Shown piece after piece: positions 12,291 to 24,880 of a DNA stretch of 64,000 nucleotides. Numbering within the stretch: the first letter of the stretch is position 1; every line of letters begins with the position of its first letter. The notes under the pieces are model-generated. The model made no database searches. It was not told where the DNA came from and saw nothing but the letters and a program-made list of their open reading frames with translations. A program made the position numbers and the translations under genes. The DNA is from Anticarsia gemmatalis. Lineage: Eukaryota; Arthropoda; Insecta; Lepidoptera; Erebidae. The stretch spans positions 3,127,501 through 3,191,500 of the forward strand of contig NC_134765.1 of assembly GCF_050436995.1 (NCBI RefSeq). Direction: 5' to 3'.

Positions 12291-12577
12291 TACTCGGCTG
12301 TTTACTACAGAAGTTTGTGCAGTGGGAATATTAAACTCTGTAATCAGTAATTAAAAATGCACCGCGTGTATCACGGCTCGATTCCTGTTCACAACAACTC
12401 TATATTTGTAGTAGTACTTTCAATTATCCCCTTAGCAACGCATATTTTAATAACAATTGAAAGGAAATCTCATTAATTGTTTGAGCTGGTAAAGAATAAT
12501 TATCAATATAAAAAAATATATAATTTCAACTAACGTAAAAAGTACTGCGTTGAAAATAATAAATTGTGTTTATTACA

Positions 12578-12743
12578 GGTTGGTAATAGACTAGGACAGA
12601 TGGCAACAGTAAAAAAAGCTAGGCCTGCGCAGGCGCAACAAGTGGATAACCTTGCCGCTCTGCGGTCTCGGCCACTACTTGGTCGGACATCACATGAACA
12701 CATATTTTTGCTAACATACACTTCGAGATGTGGTTCTAACTAA
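12578..12743 (+). other. GC-richer island with a 47-codon frame after a splice-acceptor-like site
   Basis: TTGTGTTTATTACAG ends at 12578 and is followed by a locally GC-rich block with an ATG at 12600 and an open frame to TAA at 12741-12743. The frame begins MATVKKARPAQAQQVDNLAA. It contrasts with the AT-rich flanks. No domain is recognised, there is no good donor at its 3' end, and it lies upstream of the promoter candidate at 20.5 kb. It could be a terminal exon, a repeat fragment or chance. Confidence 0.2.
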
Positions 12744-15700
12744 TATTCTACAGAATATTGAAATACTAAATTGAAGTAATTTCGTGAATTTCTTGCAGTT
12801 TCTTTTCATTAGCAGAAGCTTTTCCGAAGCTGTGTATATTAATAAAATAGACGTTAAAAAAAGTTTATGAAATAAAGGATATTTCAGTTTGTAAATTAAA
12901 TTTAGCTTCATTCTCAGCATCTTTACTCGCTGGATCATAACCTAACAGTTACAAATTCATACAGAATTTAGAATTTTTTGTGGGTACGAAATTTAAAAGG
13001 AACATTATAAGGATAGCGATCGCTGGTACTTGATTCTAGCAACCCTTAAAATACTTCCACAATATAAAAGCCAGTTGTCTAAGGTAAATTAATTATGTAT
13101 ATATTTAATTCCCTTTTTTTCGTTTGTACATATAAAATTATTATTTAATGTATAGTTTTAATTATTATTGTTTAAAATTAGATAACCTAATAGTAATAAA
13201 TAAAGAAGATATCATGACTGTAAATGTAAATCTCCCATAGTAACAAAACCACGTGTGTGATTTCCTTCGCACGTTTTAGTTCAGACGGCCATCGTAAACA
13301 CGTCTTTACGTTATGTTTTAGCGTGGAACGTAACCGGTTACCCACAATATGTAACGATAGAGTGAATACATGAATATTTAAAAATTCTTTATTTGTAAGG
13401 AAATAATGACGAATTAAAAAATCACCATTATGTGTTTTTTTCATCTACTGCGAAGTACTTTTGCTTTTTATAATCGTAAAATTAAAATACAACAATTTTA
13501 TAATTACGTTGAAAAATAATTTTTTGAAAGCATCTTGACGTATTTCTCTTGAAGCCATGTCAGTGTAAAATTTGAATATAACAATATGTAGCACCTTATG
13601 TCCAGGTATTTTGGGCCAGAAATAGATGCACCTGGTATCATCATCACTGGCAAACATGCCACCTGCCGCGCCATACTTGTTTGTTTCGCACATGCTATTA
13701 TCATAAATGTCAACCCTCTTTATATGGAATTTAGTATTATAGGCTATAGGTTACCATAACGCTTCTTTGTTTAAAGAAATACTTGAAAGTTTTAACGAAG
13801 TTGATGAGAGAATAAATGTGAGAGCAGATGATAGTAATTGCTGACGTCTTAAAACAGGTGAAACTGATAAATAAGGAAGTGCACATGTCACTGAAGGAAC
13901 AAAGGAAATTGTTCAAGTTCTTCACCGAATGTATAAATGGAAACCGTTGCATCAGAACTAAGTAAATAACAAGATGCCGAAATACGTGAAAGTCAAATAG
14001 AAAAAGATTCTTATTACGATAAAGATCAATTTAATTGAACCGTAACCAACGAATTCACTGAAAATCTGCACACAACTATACAAATAATTGTTGTGAATTT
14101 GAATTGAATCAAGATGTTACCAATTTTGGTGAAACTTGAGTATTTTAAGTGAACTGGGACGATCGTGCGAATATCTACAACCAAAAACTAGACGATCAAG
14201 AATCATTAGCAGAGACGGCTATTAATAGAGTAATTGAAGCCACCGACGCACTACTGATTGCCAATTGAAGGGTAATGAAAAAACGACCAATAAAATTAAT
14301 ACTGCGCGTCAAGAAACCTATTACGAACCTTATAGCGGAGATTGACAAAAAGTTGCACCTTTTTTGTACCTACATATTAAAGAAAGCGTTTTAATCTACT
14401 TTGCTATTAATAAATTATAAACCAAGTCTACCGTCACGGACAGACCGTCAGACAATGGACAATTATTATAAAATTGATTCATAGTCGAGTTGCTTTCAAT
14501 GCAAGAAGACAATGATTTTAATCAAGGCTCTCATATAATTCAATAACAATTTGCTCGCGAGTTTTTTGAGAATGCAGACGTTTTAAATTTACATTCAATG
14601 TAGGTAAGGGGATCTTATACAATGATGCAAAAAAATGAGGCTCCTCTCGCCTTTTTGCAATACTTTCGGATGTGGTTGTGGCTCCTACGCGAACCGCAAT
14701 TTAATATTTTAAACTTAGATTCAAGATGTTTTTGTACTGTGCTTATAATTCATATCGATATATGGATACGTTTTGTCGTCTATGTTGTCATACTCTATGT
14801 CGTTACATTGCATAAACCTCGTATGCAATGTGAATATTTAAAACCTTATATCATAAATACCGGTATTGACCTAGATTGGGCGATAAACTTATGGAAGATT
14901 GAAAAAACAAATGAAGTAAATCGACATTCTTCCCAGAGTTGATGAACTAGGAAGAAACCACTTGTTTTTGTAATGTAATGCTCTAAAACTGTTATTTACT
15001 GTCTAGTCAATCTGATCAGTTGCCGGCGTGATAATAACACAGCAGACCTTTCTCAGGGTACCGTACTCCTAATAGATACTTTGAACGAATGCACGGCTGT
15101 AGTCAGTGAACTTGCAAGTTTGTAGTATTGACAGTCACAGAATCACAAGAATATTGAGGGTTCTTAAAAGAATTGCACAACCTTTCTTATTAATTTATAA
15201 AGTTGTATACAAGGTATGCAAATGGGAAGAAAAAGTACACAAATGTAAAAATTCCCCAAAACTTAAGATGAACTACATGCTAGTTTTTCGTTTTAAATAT
15301 CCTCAAACCAATTGTGGACTATTACAATGTGGATTAAACCTAGAAACATGTAATAATGTTTGCTCTATCGAATTTAACACAAGCAATAACAGTCACTTGT
15401 TCATAAATATCAAAATCTCCAATCCGCATTTTTTTTTCCCTTCTTCTAAAACACAATAAAGATATTCTCCACACAGCATCACTAAAGATCTTCAGGAAGT
15501 AGTCCAACTGTACGGCACTTAAGATCATTGTTATACGTAACAGTTGCATGTGATACGTATGAACTTGTATCAGTTTCCGACGATACTGCTGCGAAACATT
15601 ACGTATTGTGTTCGTTACTTCATTCGTTTCGCTAATGAGCCGTTTAGTAATCACGAGATTTTTTTCGCCCACGTTCACGCCTCCGTTAGAATCGTGTGAT

Positions 15701-15774
15701 TTGTTTAAAATTTAATGTTTTTTAATAGTAACAATTAAGTTTAATGATTTCTTATGGAATAGTTTTATTAATTA
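12744..15774. other. Unassigned stretch with unusually long but broken frames on both strands
   Basis: No repeat termini were recognised. Several longer-than-average frames occur: 13445-13713 (-), 14622-14942 (+), 15106-15459 (+) and 15340-15678 (-). The last encodes a helix-rich stretch (about residues 10-70 of 112). They do not line up into one gene and none shows a nameable domain. A decayed mobile or viral-like insertion is possible but unproven. Confidence 0.3.
15340..15678 (-). other. 112-codon open frame, not recognised
   Basis: The frame starts at an ATG at 15678 and reads toward lower coordinates. The first ~70 residues are rich in I, L, V, N, Q and R, with spacing compatible with an amphipathic helix or coiled coil, followed by a basic RRREKK patch. 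There is no signal peptide, membrane segment or named motif. Neighbouring frames are interrupted by stops, so if coding it is a relic. It overlaps an opposite-strand frame (15106-15459), so chance remains the simplest explanation. Confidence 0.15.
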
Positions 15775-15967
15775 CTAGCTGACCCGCGCAGCTCCGCTCA
15801 CCCTTCTTGTTTTTATTTAATACCGCGCATTTTGTAATTTTTTCACATTTTACACCTTCTCTGGACTTCCACAAATAATTCAAGACCAAAATTAGCCAAA
15901 TCGGTCTAGCCATTCTCAAGTTTTAGCGAGACTAACGAACAGCAATTCATTTTCATATATATATAGA
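15775..15967 (-). mobile_element. Short Helitron-like element, complete ends
   Basis: On the minus strand it runs from A|TCTATATATATA (15968 back to 15967) to GGGTCAGCTAG|T (CTAG at 15775-15778, host A at 15774 on +). The body contains CAAATCGGTCTAGCCATTCTC and GAGACTAACGAACAG, a conserved core of a lepidopteran Helitron-like family different from the 994 family. It is 193 bp with no coding capacity. An RTE LINE tail was considered, but the CTAG/TC termini favour Helitron. Confidence 0.65.
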
Positions 15968-17145
15968 TTTAATCGTCAAAGTTAAGTTCATGTTTTAATT
16001 TTTTTGATATGGACAATCGATATACTACAACGTAGTTTTTATCCTATTTTTCCTTATAACAAGCTCATGCAATTTTATTGTGACATTTTAAGTTACAATA
16101 AATTTACCTGGATATATACATAGATATGGAGCAAATTCGCGTATCAAGAATATTTAAAATTAAAATAGGTCTGTCCCTACTTTAAAATTCTAAGTTTTTG
16201 GGTCCACCTGCCTTTTTAAGGTCATTGTACGATTTTATTCGTTTGACTGAATTAGCTTAACACATTTGCCCGAGATTTCAATGATCGAACCAGTTCTTGA
16301 GCCAATATTTAAATAATGAAAAATTTTATAGCGCTAATATGCAAATATTTTGTCATCTCGTTCCGCAAATGAACATAATTTGTTTATTTTTATGGTTCGT
16401 ATTTATTTGGTAATATAGTTATTGACCTGTAAAATCTTTAGTCAGTCAAATATGAAGAATGGGTTTAGGGTATTTTTTTACTAACAGGTACATACAACGT
16501 CTATCAACCAAAATTGAATATTTCGTACCTACAGAGATCTCTGTTAACAGAAAATGTGCATCAAATAAATTCACTTCTAATTAAATTTAGAATATTTCCC
16601 ATGTTTCAAGCTTGCAAACTATCCTGTAAACATAAACAACTGAACATAAAAAAATAACACAATTAATTTCAACCATTCTTGCCATTCTATATCAACTTTA
16701 ATCCTGCGACCCCTGTCTGTGTTATCTCAAATCAAACGATTAATATCATCATTATATTAATTTAGCACTATAGTCTATATAGTCATTACAATTACTGTAA
16801 TAACATGACCACCTACCTCACAGCCTTGACCCTACGTCTTTGAGCAACGTTCACACACTTGTGGAGTAAACTCGATGTTAATTAAGAGATTATTATCACC
16901 CTCGTTGAAACAAACCCGGCTCTGTTTAAAGGAAACATTAGAAATTAGTTATAGTAAGGTATTTGTAGAAGATTGCAAAAGGGCTAGTGTAAATGTGTTA
17001 GCAATCGATTTGCTTAAATGAAGACATCTGTTTTCGTTTGTATGCTTGCGTAAATATAAGCGTACTTGGATGAAGACAAATAAAAGGGCATTTTTTCGTA
17101 ATAATATTGCTTCAATTGAAAAATAATATTGACGGTTTTAATAGT
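15968..17145. other. Unassigned AT-rich stretch
   Basis: Nothing recognisable was seen here on either strand. Confidence 0.45.
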
Positions 17146-17300
17146 AACTTGATTCTCTAATGTTATCGGCTATCGATAACCGGCTAGCTATCGAGAAATT
17201 TTACACGAAAATCTGTTAAACGCCTCTAGCAGGCTTCGTAGGAACTATTTTGTCGATACATATTAAATGTCAATCTCTCGATATGCGATGGTACCGCAAT
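17146..17300. mobile_element. MITE of the GCGCTGATCA family, copy 1
   Basis: The copy contains TGATTCTCTAAT, ATCGATAACCGGCTAGCTATCG, AACGCCTCTAGCAGGC, CGTAGGAACTATTTTG and AAATGTCAATCTCTCGATA. It is reverse-oriented relative to the copies at 46217 and 59645. Family features are a TIR reading roughly CAGTAGCGCGATTCTCTAC, a subterminal CGACTATCGACAACCGGC block, and a central GAGGCGCTGATCA. No coding sequence. Confidence 0.6.
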
Positions 17301-17935
17301 GAACCAGACTGCAGGTTATGTGTGTTATGTCAAATTTGTCATATATAAAGTAGAACTGTTGGTAGTAAAATCTTCCTTTACATGTTTGACGATTGAGTTG
17401 TACTTGATATTTTTAATTACTTGTAGTCCGGTTTTAAACATTCCTGTCTTCTCATCTCGGTTCCCATGTTAACCTGTTTCAACTATAACTTAAGAAGCGT
17501 TGTCATCTGCAAATTATAGCGTGTCATCTCCTTTTATTTCAACGTTATCTCATAGTAAGCTGTCATCGGTGCACGCCCTGTAATTTTGAACGTCTGATCG
17601 TATGGAGTATGATGCAAAATGAACAAAATGTTTCTAATCGTTACTTGCACGGAGATAATTACTGGTGACTGGCATTCAGTCAGTCCGCTTTTATGATATT
17701 TAAGATTTTATGTATCTGAAATGTTGATACAGTTTTTATAATCGCAGAAGAATTTAATTTAGTACCCCAGGGACGATTTGCCACCAGTCAGGCAATGTAA
17801 TGTTGGTGTTGATTAACGTCCTTTCGGATTTTGCTAGTCAAGACAAATTTTATTTTTGTTCAGTAATTTTGAATGTCAACTAAACAACACCGATATGAAA
17901 GCGATGCGACAGTACAATGTATTGGAAGTATGCTA
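17301..17935. other. Unassigned stretch
   Basis: Nothing recognisable was seen between the two MITE copies. Confidence 0.4.
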
Positions 17936-18117
17936 CTGTAGCGCAATCCTTTGCAGTGGGTACTATCGAGTATCAAAAGTTTAACATTTAAAATGTACTG
18001 ACAAAATCGTTCTCAGCGAACCCGGTAGGGGCGCTAAATAGAGTTTCGTGTAAAATTTCTGGATTACTAGCTGGATGTTGGTAGTCGATATTAGGTAGAT
18101 AAGAAATCGAGCTATGG
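17936..18117. mobile_element. MITE of the GCGCTGATCA family, copy 2
   Basis: It starts GTAGCGCAATCCTTTGCAGT and ends TAGATAAGAAATCGAGCTA, an imperfect inverted pair. The middle has TTTAACATTTAAAATGTACTG, GTAGGGGCGCTAAATAG and TTGGTAGTCGATATTAG. It is in the opposite orientation to the copy at 17146. It is diverged but still bounded by its TIRs. Confidence 0.6.
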
Positions 18118-20459
18118 CGAGCTAGAGCGAGGATTTATTATAAAATTATTATCGTTAATGCTTCGCCAATTATTGAATGTACACCACGATAGTTGAATTA
18201 GACATAATGTCAGAAAACTAAATCGGACTCAAATAAATACAACAGAATTACATTTGCGTAAGTCTAGTTTAGTATTTAGATGTTTAAATACGAATAAAAT
18301 CGAGATTTATTGTCCTGCTATTATAAACAAGATAGGGTCTATAAACAGACGCAGTAATAGCTTGCTTTTAGATGTTTATCGTCAGATTGACCGATTAACG
18401 TAGCCCGCTTTTGTAATTAGAGATATTCTCATGTCAATCATTGTATTAGAAATACATGTATATAATTTCATAACGGATTCACGATATTTTAAATACAATT
18501 AATTGTTTAATTCTTTGTTTAGCGAAAGTCTGTTTCGAGACAAAAACTTGTCGGAATTTAGAATTTAATATTAAATAAATCTATGCTTATAATCATATTC
18601 AAAACCATTATAACTTTTAAATGAACAAGGTTGCAATCTTCAAATGAGTTCAATTCTTCGAAACCTATAGTTTGAATAACTAAGTTCATCAGAATGGTAT
18701 CTTTTTTACCCTTTTTCAATGCACCAGTAACGCCTTATCGTTCCGCTTCGTCAAGTTGTGTGGCTTTATTTATTCGTTTCTGTTTATTCTTCTTTATTTT
18801 TCTGCGTGTCACTGTTGTTTGTTTCGTAACGCAATGGTTACGGTTTACAAAGGTTAAGGGAGATTATTTACATTTCTAGTGCCTGTCAATATGAGCGTTG
18901 TGGTTAGCCGAAAATGGATTTTGGAATATTGGATTTCCGTTTGAGTAATTAAAGGTTGTTGACCTAATTCTTCGTCTATTTTTGTTCCAGTCGTTCTATT
19001 GTTATTTGTTCTATTTTTATGTTATTAATATGTAATTATATTGCAAGATTTATATTGCATGGGCTGCATAATAATTTCTGTACTTACATCATTATTTTGT
19101 GAGAATTTTAATACATAAACTAAATAATTTAAATTTAAGCAACAACAATAAAAAAAATTAAGGAGAAAAGCAGCTCCACCAACAATTATTGAAGTGTAAG
19201 TACTACTGTGTATGACGAACAAATGGTTAACCACTAATTAGACATTTTTTAACAAATATACATAATAATTTATGGATTTTTTTTCCACAGAGCAACTATC
19301 TAGAACTAATATTTATTCCTAATTGAAGGTTTATTCTTTGCGAGATTGTAGAGTAAGGTTTTAGAAATTGTCTTCAAAGAAACCAGTTGTATTGAGTACC
19401 TCTATTCCCATGGTTATGAGACAAGAATCCAGTCCTTACGGCCACCGGCCGCAGATCTGCATACCCTTTAATTACACTTGTTATGTAGAACTGTTGCATA
19501 TGAATACATGAAGATTAAGAGTATGGAAGTTGGCTCAAGAAGAAAAAAATGGCGGAAGTTTTATGTGAACTTAGATTTTTTGAGTTCAATTTAGTTCTGG
19601 TAGAATTTTATGTGGGTTTGGTTATGATTGATAGTTTCATTAACTAGGTTACGTTTATGCTTTTGTTGTCAAGTAATCAAAAAATCAAGGTTTCCCGATT
19701 AGTGCTCAAACTGCAGTTATTAATCTCTGATTGCGCAGTTCGAAACATTTCTAATTGAGCAGTCTGGAGTCTTAATTAGAAACCTGTATCACAGTCAGTA
19801 TAAGGCTAAACGCCGTTCATTTGGGCCACAGGTATATCTGAGACCATTATTACTACAGGAGATCACGTAAATATTGTCCAACAACTTGCTACGGATACTT
19901 TACTACTTTCGATTACTTTTATTTTAAAGTTACCGGTTTCGCGTAAACACCTTCGCGTTTTATGATCTTGAGCAATGCAGTTCATTTCGCTCGCTGCTCC
20001 AAAGATATGCAGACAGACAATAAATCCTTGATTACATAGAAACTTCATTAGAATTCTAAATTGATTCTGGGTTCAGCTGTTGCGCCTGGTCTGTCATGTT
20101 TTGGTTCATTTGTAACTATTTTTAGTTCTAAGCTGCATACTTCGTAGATTTAAATAAAGATATATCATGCTTTACATCTCGTGTCTCCGGTATTTTTATC
20201 AAGCTCTGTTTGACTTCATTTTATTAGTCCCGCATTAAATCAAGATCTTAAGATCAAATTCCACCGTCTTTAAGAATGCAACGTTCTTGGTAGTTTAAAG
20301 TCACCGTATCCGCATTTGGTTCAAAAGAATTCAGGTTGATTTCAATAATTTTCGTTTGTTACCGTTAAGTATACACAATACAATCGTATTCTCGTTTCCG
20401 TTGGAACTTATCATTACTTAAATCGATACTATCATTATCAAACGTATAATCTGTATCCA
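18118..20459. other. Unassigned AT-rich stretch upstream of the candidate promoter
   Basis: No repeats with clear ends and no gene. Frames at 18694-18879 (+), 19025-19234 (-) and 19863-20048 (-) are short and unrecognised. If the 20.46-21.23 kb block is a promoter, this is its proximal upstream region and may hold enhancers. Confidence 0.4.
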
Positions 20460-20830
20460 CTAATTTATTTATCTGTGACCAGCTGTGTCGGGGACTCACG
20501 TCGGCGGATCATATCAGTTCGCTCAATTAAACGTCGCGTCGCTGCGTAATCGTTGCGTACGTTCACGAATGTCATATCTTGAGAGCCTTGTCCGGGTGAC
20601 TTGTCCATGTATGTAACTTGCAAGTTTATTTGCAACTTTGTAAACCTTCCGAGTTTAAAAAGTAACTTGATAGAGGCTGTGTTGTGGTGCGAGGCGCGGT
20701 TTCGATTCGGTCGGGTAAAAGTTTGAAGTCCATTCGGCTCGGTCGGACGCGTCGCGTGGTTGCGCACGGCGGCGCCTCAGTTTGCTCGCGCTGCCCGCGC
20801 AGCTCACTCGTCTGTTTAATGTTTCGCTGT
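20460..20830 (+). promoter_or_regulatory. Candidate CpG-rich promoter region
   Basis: CpG dinucleotides and GC content rise sharply over the AT-rich background (for example GTCGGCGGATC, AACGTCGCGTCGCTGCG, CGGACGCGTCGCGTGG, GCACGGCGGCGCC). Arthropod initiator-like TCAGT sequences occur at 20514-20519 and again near 20777. No clear TATA box or DPE is seen, so initiation may be dispersed. The direction is inferred from the GTAAGT donor about 0.4-0.7 kb downstream on the plus strand. The gene is not identifiable because its coding exons are outside the window. Confidence 0.45.
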
Positions 20831-21230
20831 CGTTCACGAAACCGACTTTCCGATACGAATTTGGAACGTTTCAGACCGGTAAAGTTGGTTTAACTGTCGC
20901 TTTTAAGCGAACAATTTTGTGACCGCCTAAATTTCGCATTGCGATTTGGCAGTGCGATTGCTTCACTCTGTTACGCTACCGTCTTAACAGATAACTGTGA
21001 AGAAACGTGTGCAAGCTTTCAGTGTTGCGGAGTCGGCAGATTTGTGCTTTATCAGTGCTGTGGAATGGAGCATGTGTTTTGTGGAAAGTGCTAATTTGCA
21101 GTTTGGTTCGAGACTTGCGCTACGTTTCACTGAACGCGATACAAAAAGTGGTTTTGTTATCGAGTTCATGTGACTACCGGAGTATTGATACTATACGCAG
21201 TGCTTTCCCCCGTCCAGAGCTTGATTTATG
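20830..21230 (+). other. Candidate 5' untranslated first exon ending at a consensus donor
   Basis: This moderately GC-rich block ends TTGATTTATG|GTAAGTCATT, a perfect fit to the 5' splice-site consensus at 21230/21231. An ATG occupies the last three exon bases (21228-21230), so translation could start there and continue in exon 2. A 75-codon frame from 21007 also runs through the junction, ending TGG TAA if unspliced. Other upstream ATGs exist, as in long insect leaders. The left boundary is arbitrary because the start site is unknown. No protein family can be named. Confidence 0.45.
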
Positions 21231-21240
21231 GTAAGTCATT

Positions 21241-23063
21241 CGGTTCACTTGTTAGAGTGCTAGGATTTATCGCAGACAGAAATCACTCACAGGTTGTTAG
21301 TTGTTTGGCCTTGTTTCCCGCCTGAGCCGTACAGATAAGAAGTTTTATTCGGTTTTCGAAACGTGCCGGTAAATGCGAAGGTCGGGCGATGCTATAGGAA
21401 CATAATTAATTCAATGACAAGTCTTACCAACTTCCGTAAAAGGCAGGGCAAGGCGGTGCGTTCGGCTGTGCGATAGTCGATAACTACAAACGGAAACATC
21501 AAATTTCGTCTGTGACATTAAAACCGTGAAGAAGAAAGCGACTTTAATAACTTTATTACCGAACTGGCACGCATATTCATCACGGCGAAACATCGACACC
21601 GCACAAAACTTACAGATCATTTGATATTAATTAATACGAGCCGAATGATTCGACAATTTGAATCTCCGCTAGTGGGTCAAGCTATTTATTAATTGCGAAT
21701 CAGTGCGAACAAGTGGGCCCGCCATTGTACGCCAAATAAACTGGAACTTGAGAAATCCGTTCACTTTTAATGTTATACTAATATATTGTTCTCCGTGAAA
21801 ATACTACTGCGAAACGGCTAACTGTGTGTACAAAAACCTTGTCGAAATGTCAGTCCGAATTTGTCTAGTTGATGAAAGAAAAAATAGCGTAGAATGAATA
21901 ATGTTTGTAGTTTGGAATGTAGAAATACAACCGTTAAATGCCTAGAAAGTGATAACACGGCGTCTGCGAAATACGAGACTTATAAACGCCGGCAGAGAAT
22001 AAAGTAAATACTAGAAAACATTACAAACAAAATATAATCGAGTGCTTCCGCTTGCGGTTTCGTTCACGTGGTCACTTGATCAAAAGCAACCATGTCGCGG
22101 GACAGTTTCGAGGGTCTTTTTTTGCGCAACTTCATTCATAATGTAGAGTCGGTTACTTGCTTATGCTTGTACGATGCGGCTACATTAATGTTTTATTCTT
22201 GATAAAGTGTTTAAGACATCGATATTTACAAAGCTAACACTGTTATACTTAGCGTAATTATTGTTCTAATTATCGCGATTTTCCTATCAGCTCTTTGAGT
22301 TTAATAGATTTTCCGTAATATTATAATGCGTAATGACGAAGTTCTCTGTCGAATAAAATGCACAAACTACAAAAAAATATTTAAAGACATAACATTTAGT
22401 AAACAAACAATATGTCCACAATAATCAGAATGTAAAGTCTGAACTTAACCCGAAGTTATTATCCAAAGCGTAGAGAGTTTGACCTAGGCACCGATAGAAT
22501 TAGTTATAAGTCTAGATACACGGGTGGGACCTGTGACCCTGCGCTCACGAGTCCAACAAATATTGTGAGTCGTGCTTTGTTACATACCAGTGTTTAATGA
22601 GGCTTTTCATTTCATTTTTACGGTTATTTTAGCTCGATATGTTTGGTTTTTGCACATGTGCTACTTTTACGACTTGGTTGATTGAGAGTTAAGTTAGTTT
22701 TTTGTTAAGTGTTTGTTTAGAATTTAAATTAAAGTCAGTGTTAAAATCATCTTTTAGAGTCGTATTTATGCTTATAGTTTTATTATTTGTTTCTGGTTTT
22801 GAAAACTTATTAGTATATTTTTCACTTTAAATACTTTTGGTTATAAATATCCTAGATTATAATGATTCGTCCACATTCTTAGGTAGGTACATTTTAACTT
22901 TTAACTTTATCTATTTAAGCATTATAGAGGAGATCCGTGTACAATATCAACCGAGTTGAATCGACAAAAAATAAACGAAATCAAGATACCTTTTGTGTTT
23001 TTATATCAACAAAGCAAAAATTGAGCTTAAATAAGTTGTAAATCTTATAGAGTTATAAGCCCT
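21241..23063. other. Start of the putative long intron; unassigned
   Basis: The CpG content decays over the first ~900 bases after the donor. No repeat termini or exon-like acceptor-donor pairs were recognised. The 69-codon frame at 21411-21620 (-) is unremarkable. Confidence 0.4.
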
Positions 23064-23237
23064 GCGGGCTTATCATGTATCTCAGTTGACAGTTAGTATA
23101 CGTCAAATCAATGGTCACTATTCAGTACATTGCTGCTTTGACGTAACGTATTAATCACTATAACCTAAGGGAGAAAACAATGGACAGGATAGTGGCTTTC
23201 AAATGGTTGTCAAATGAGATACGTGATAGCCCCCCAG
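23064..23237. mobile_element. MITE with GTATCTCAGTTGACA inverted ends, copy 1
   Basis: The left end CTTATCATGTATCTCAGTTGACA mirrors the right end TGTCAAATGAGATACGTGATAGCC. The internal sequence (ATTGCTGCTTTGACGTA, CCTAAGGGAGAAAACAATG) is shared with the second copy at 51894-52064. It is non-coding, about 170 bp. The target duplication could not be fixed. Confidence 0.65.
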
Positions 23238-24744
23238 ATCTTACCAAAGAGCCTGCTATGGTGAAACCCTTCAAACATGATCGGTATTGAAGGTTCCCTC
23301 CTCTTAAGGCGGTGTTATGACAATTGATGTAATGCTCAATGGCATTCCCTATATGTCTATGTTATGTCTTCGTTCATAAGACATACTTGATTTTGACCAA
23401 GATACTGTCAGTTGATAAGTTTGTCATGAAAGAAAATATTAGTGGAAGCTTGAAAAATCTGTTAAGAGCTAGTTTATTGTGATTTTTATCAAAGAAGATG
23501 GCAACTTTACTTACATTTACACTCTATTACTATATTATATTAAGGTTTGGATAATATTATTTAAAACTACTTTTACAATCGTATAATTTTATATTGCGAA
23601 TTAAAAAAGAAATATATAAAAAGAGAATAATATTTATTTGTATCCACTTTTTATTTAATTAATTTTAATTATGACTGTTATGTTTTATTTATTTTTTGAC
23701 CCGATTTGAGGACATTATACGGCGTCATCAGAAGTTACTTGATGGTTTAAAGATACAAATTATATCATGCCTGTCAAAGTACGTTAAAAGCCAAAATCAA
23801 ATAATAGTACAAGTACGATAAATTAAAAATATCACTTCTACTAAACTTGATAGCTGACAAATCGATGATTTGTAAAGGAATATTATATCGAGTGTAATTT
23901 TCTTGATAATTGCGTTAGTCACGATACGGAGTTTTATTTCCGTTCGATTCTATTGGATCGATGCAAATTACTATGTCCTTGATACAAGAAGGTCTTCGAT
24001 GGCACCCTTCTATGGAAGTTCAAGAGTTAGCTTGCAAGGTTATGGTGGTTTCTGATGATTACGGCAAGGCGTATAATGATAGTTATACAGTGTCATGAAG
24101 TATATAATAGAAGGTTGTTTTGGTTTTGCCTACGGTGCGACCGTTTGGTGTGCAGAATTTTAGATAAAATTCTGACTGACTGAGCAGTCATTCTTCGAAT
24201 TAGTTTTGCTGTTTTTAGTGAATTGGTAAAAAATAAAATACGAATTTACACCATTAAGTTTAGGATATTAAAAAAAACTTTGCATAAGTAAAGACCGTAT
24301 CATACATTTATTCATAAAGACTTCCTACGAAATTCATCAATGGCGCAGAAGTTATTCGTAATAGCACAATTTGTCGCTTCGAAATTCATCGTATTACTTA
24401 TTCTTTTATTTTAAAAGTGAGGGTGGTTGTTGCCTCCCCTATGGTATACCCTTGTTCGCCCTTGTCTGGCCTTGTACCCCCTATACAAAGCAGCGATTAA
24501 ACTCATGTATGGAATTGATACTAAAATATTTATAAAGTTGTTTCCATTACTGTTAATGATTAGCAATAATGCATTATTTTATGTTTTCGGTTTAATATTA
24601 TGAGGTCTTATGGTTTTATTGCGTTAGTAAATTCTAGGTAGAATTTTAATATATTTTACTGTGATTGTCACTAATTTAAATAAGAGATTATGCTTCCAAA
24701 TGTACTTTACACAAAAACTGTATACCTAATCAATCTAATGAATC
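23238..24744. other. Unassigned AT-rich stretch
   Basis: It contains a small hairpin, AGAATTTT/AAAATTCT, at 24154-24173. Otherwise nothing was recognised. Confidence 0.4.
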
Positions 24745-24880
24745 CGCATTAATACTTTAAATACGTCTGGCTATCTGTCGGTCTATTACGCTCCTGCAGC
24801 TAAACGGCTAAAAGGATTTGAATGAAATTTAGCATACAGATAGTTCAGTTCCCTAAATAGTAAAATAGGGCTAGCGACCG
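24745..24880 (+). repeat. Degraded lepidopteran interspersed repeat fragment
   Basis: The order CTATCTGTCGGTCTATTACGC, GCTAAACGGCTAAAAGGATTTGAATGAAATTTAG, CATACAGATAG follows a common lepidopteran repeat block (CTGTCTGTTACGC, CCGATTTTGATGAAATTTGG, TACAGATAG). Ends are not preserved, and the class is unassigned. Confidence 0.45.

Noticed and set aside
15775..15967. 3' end of an RTE-type LINE
   Set aside because: The core and AT-rich end recall some LINE tails, but A|TC and CTAG|T termini at exact positions favour a Helitron.
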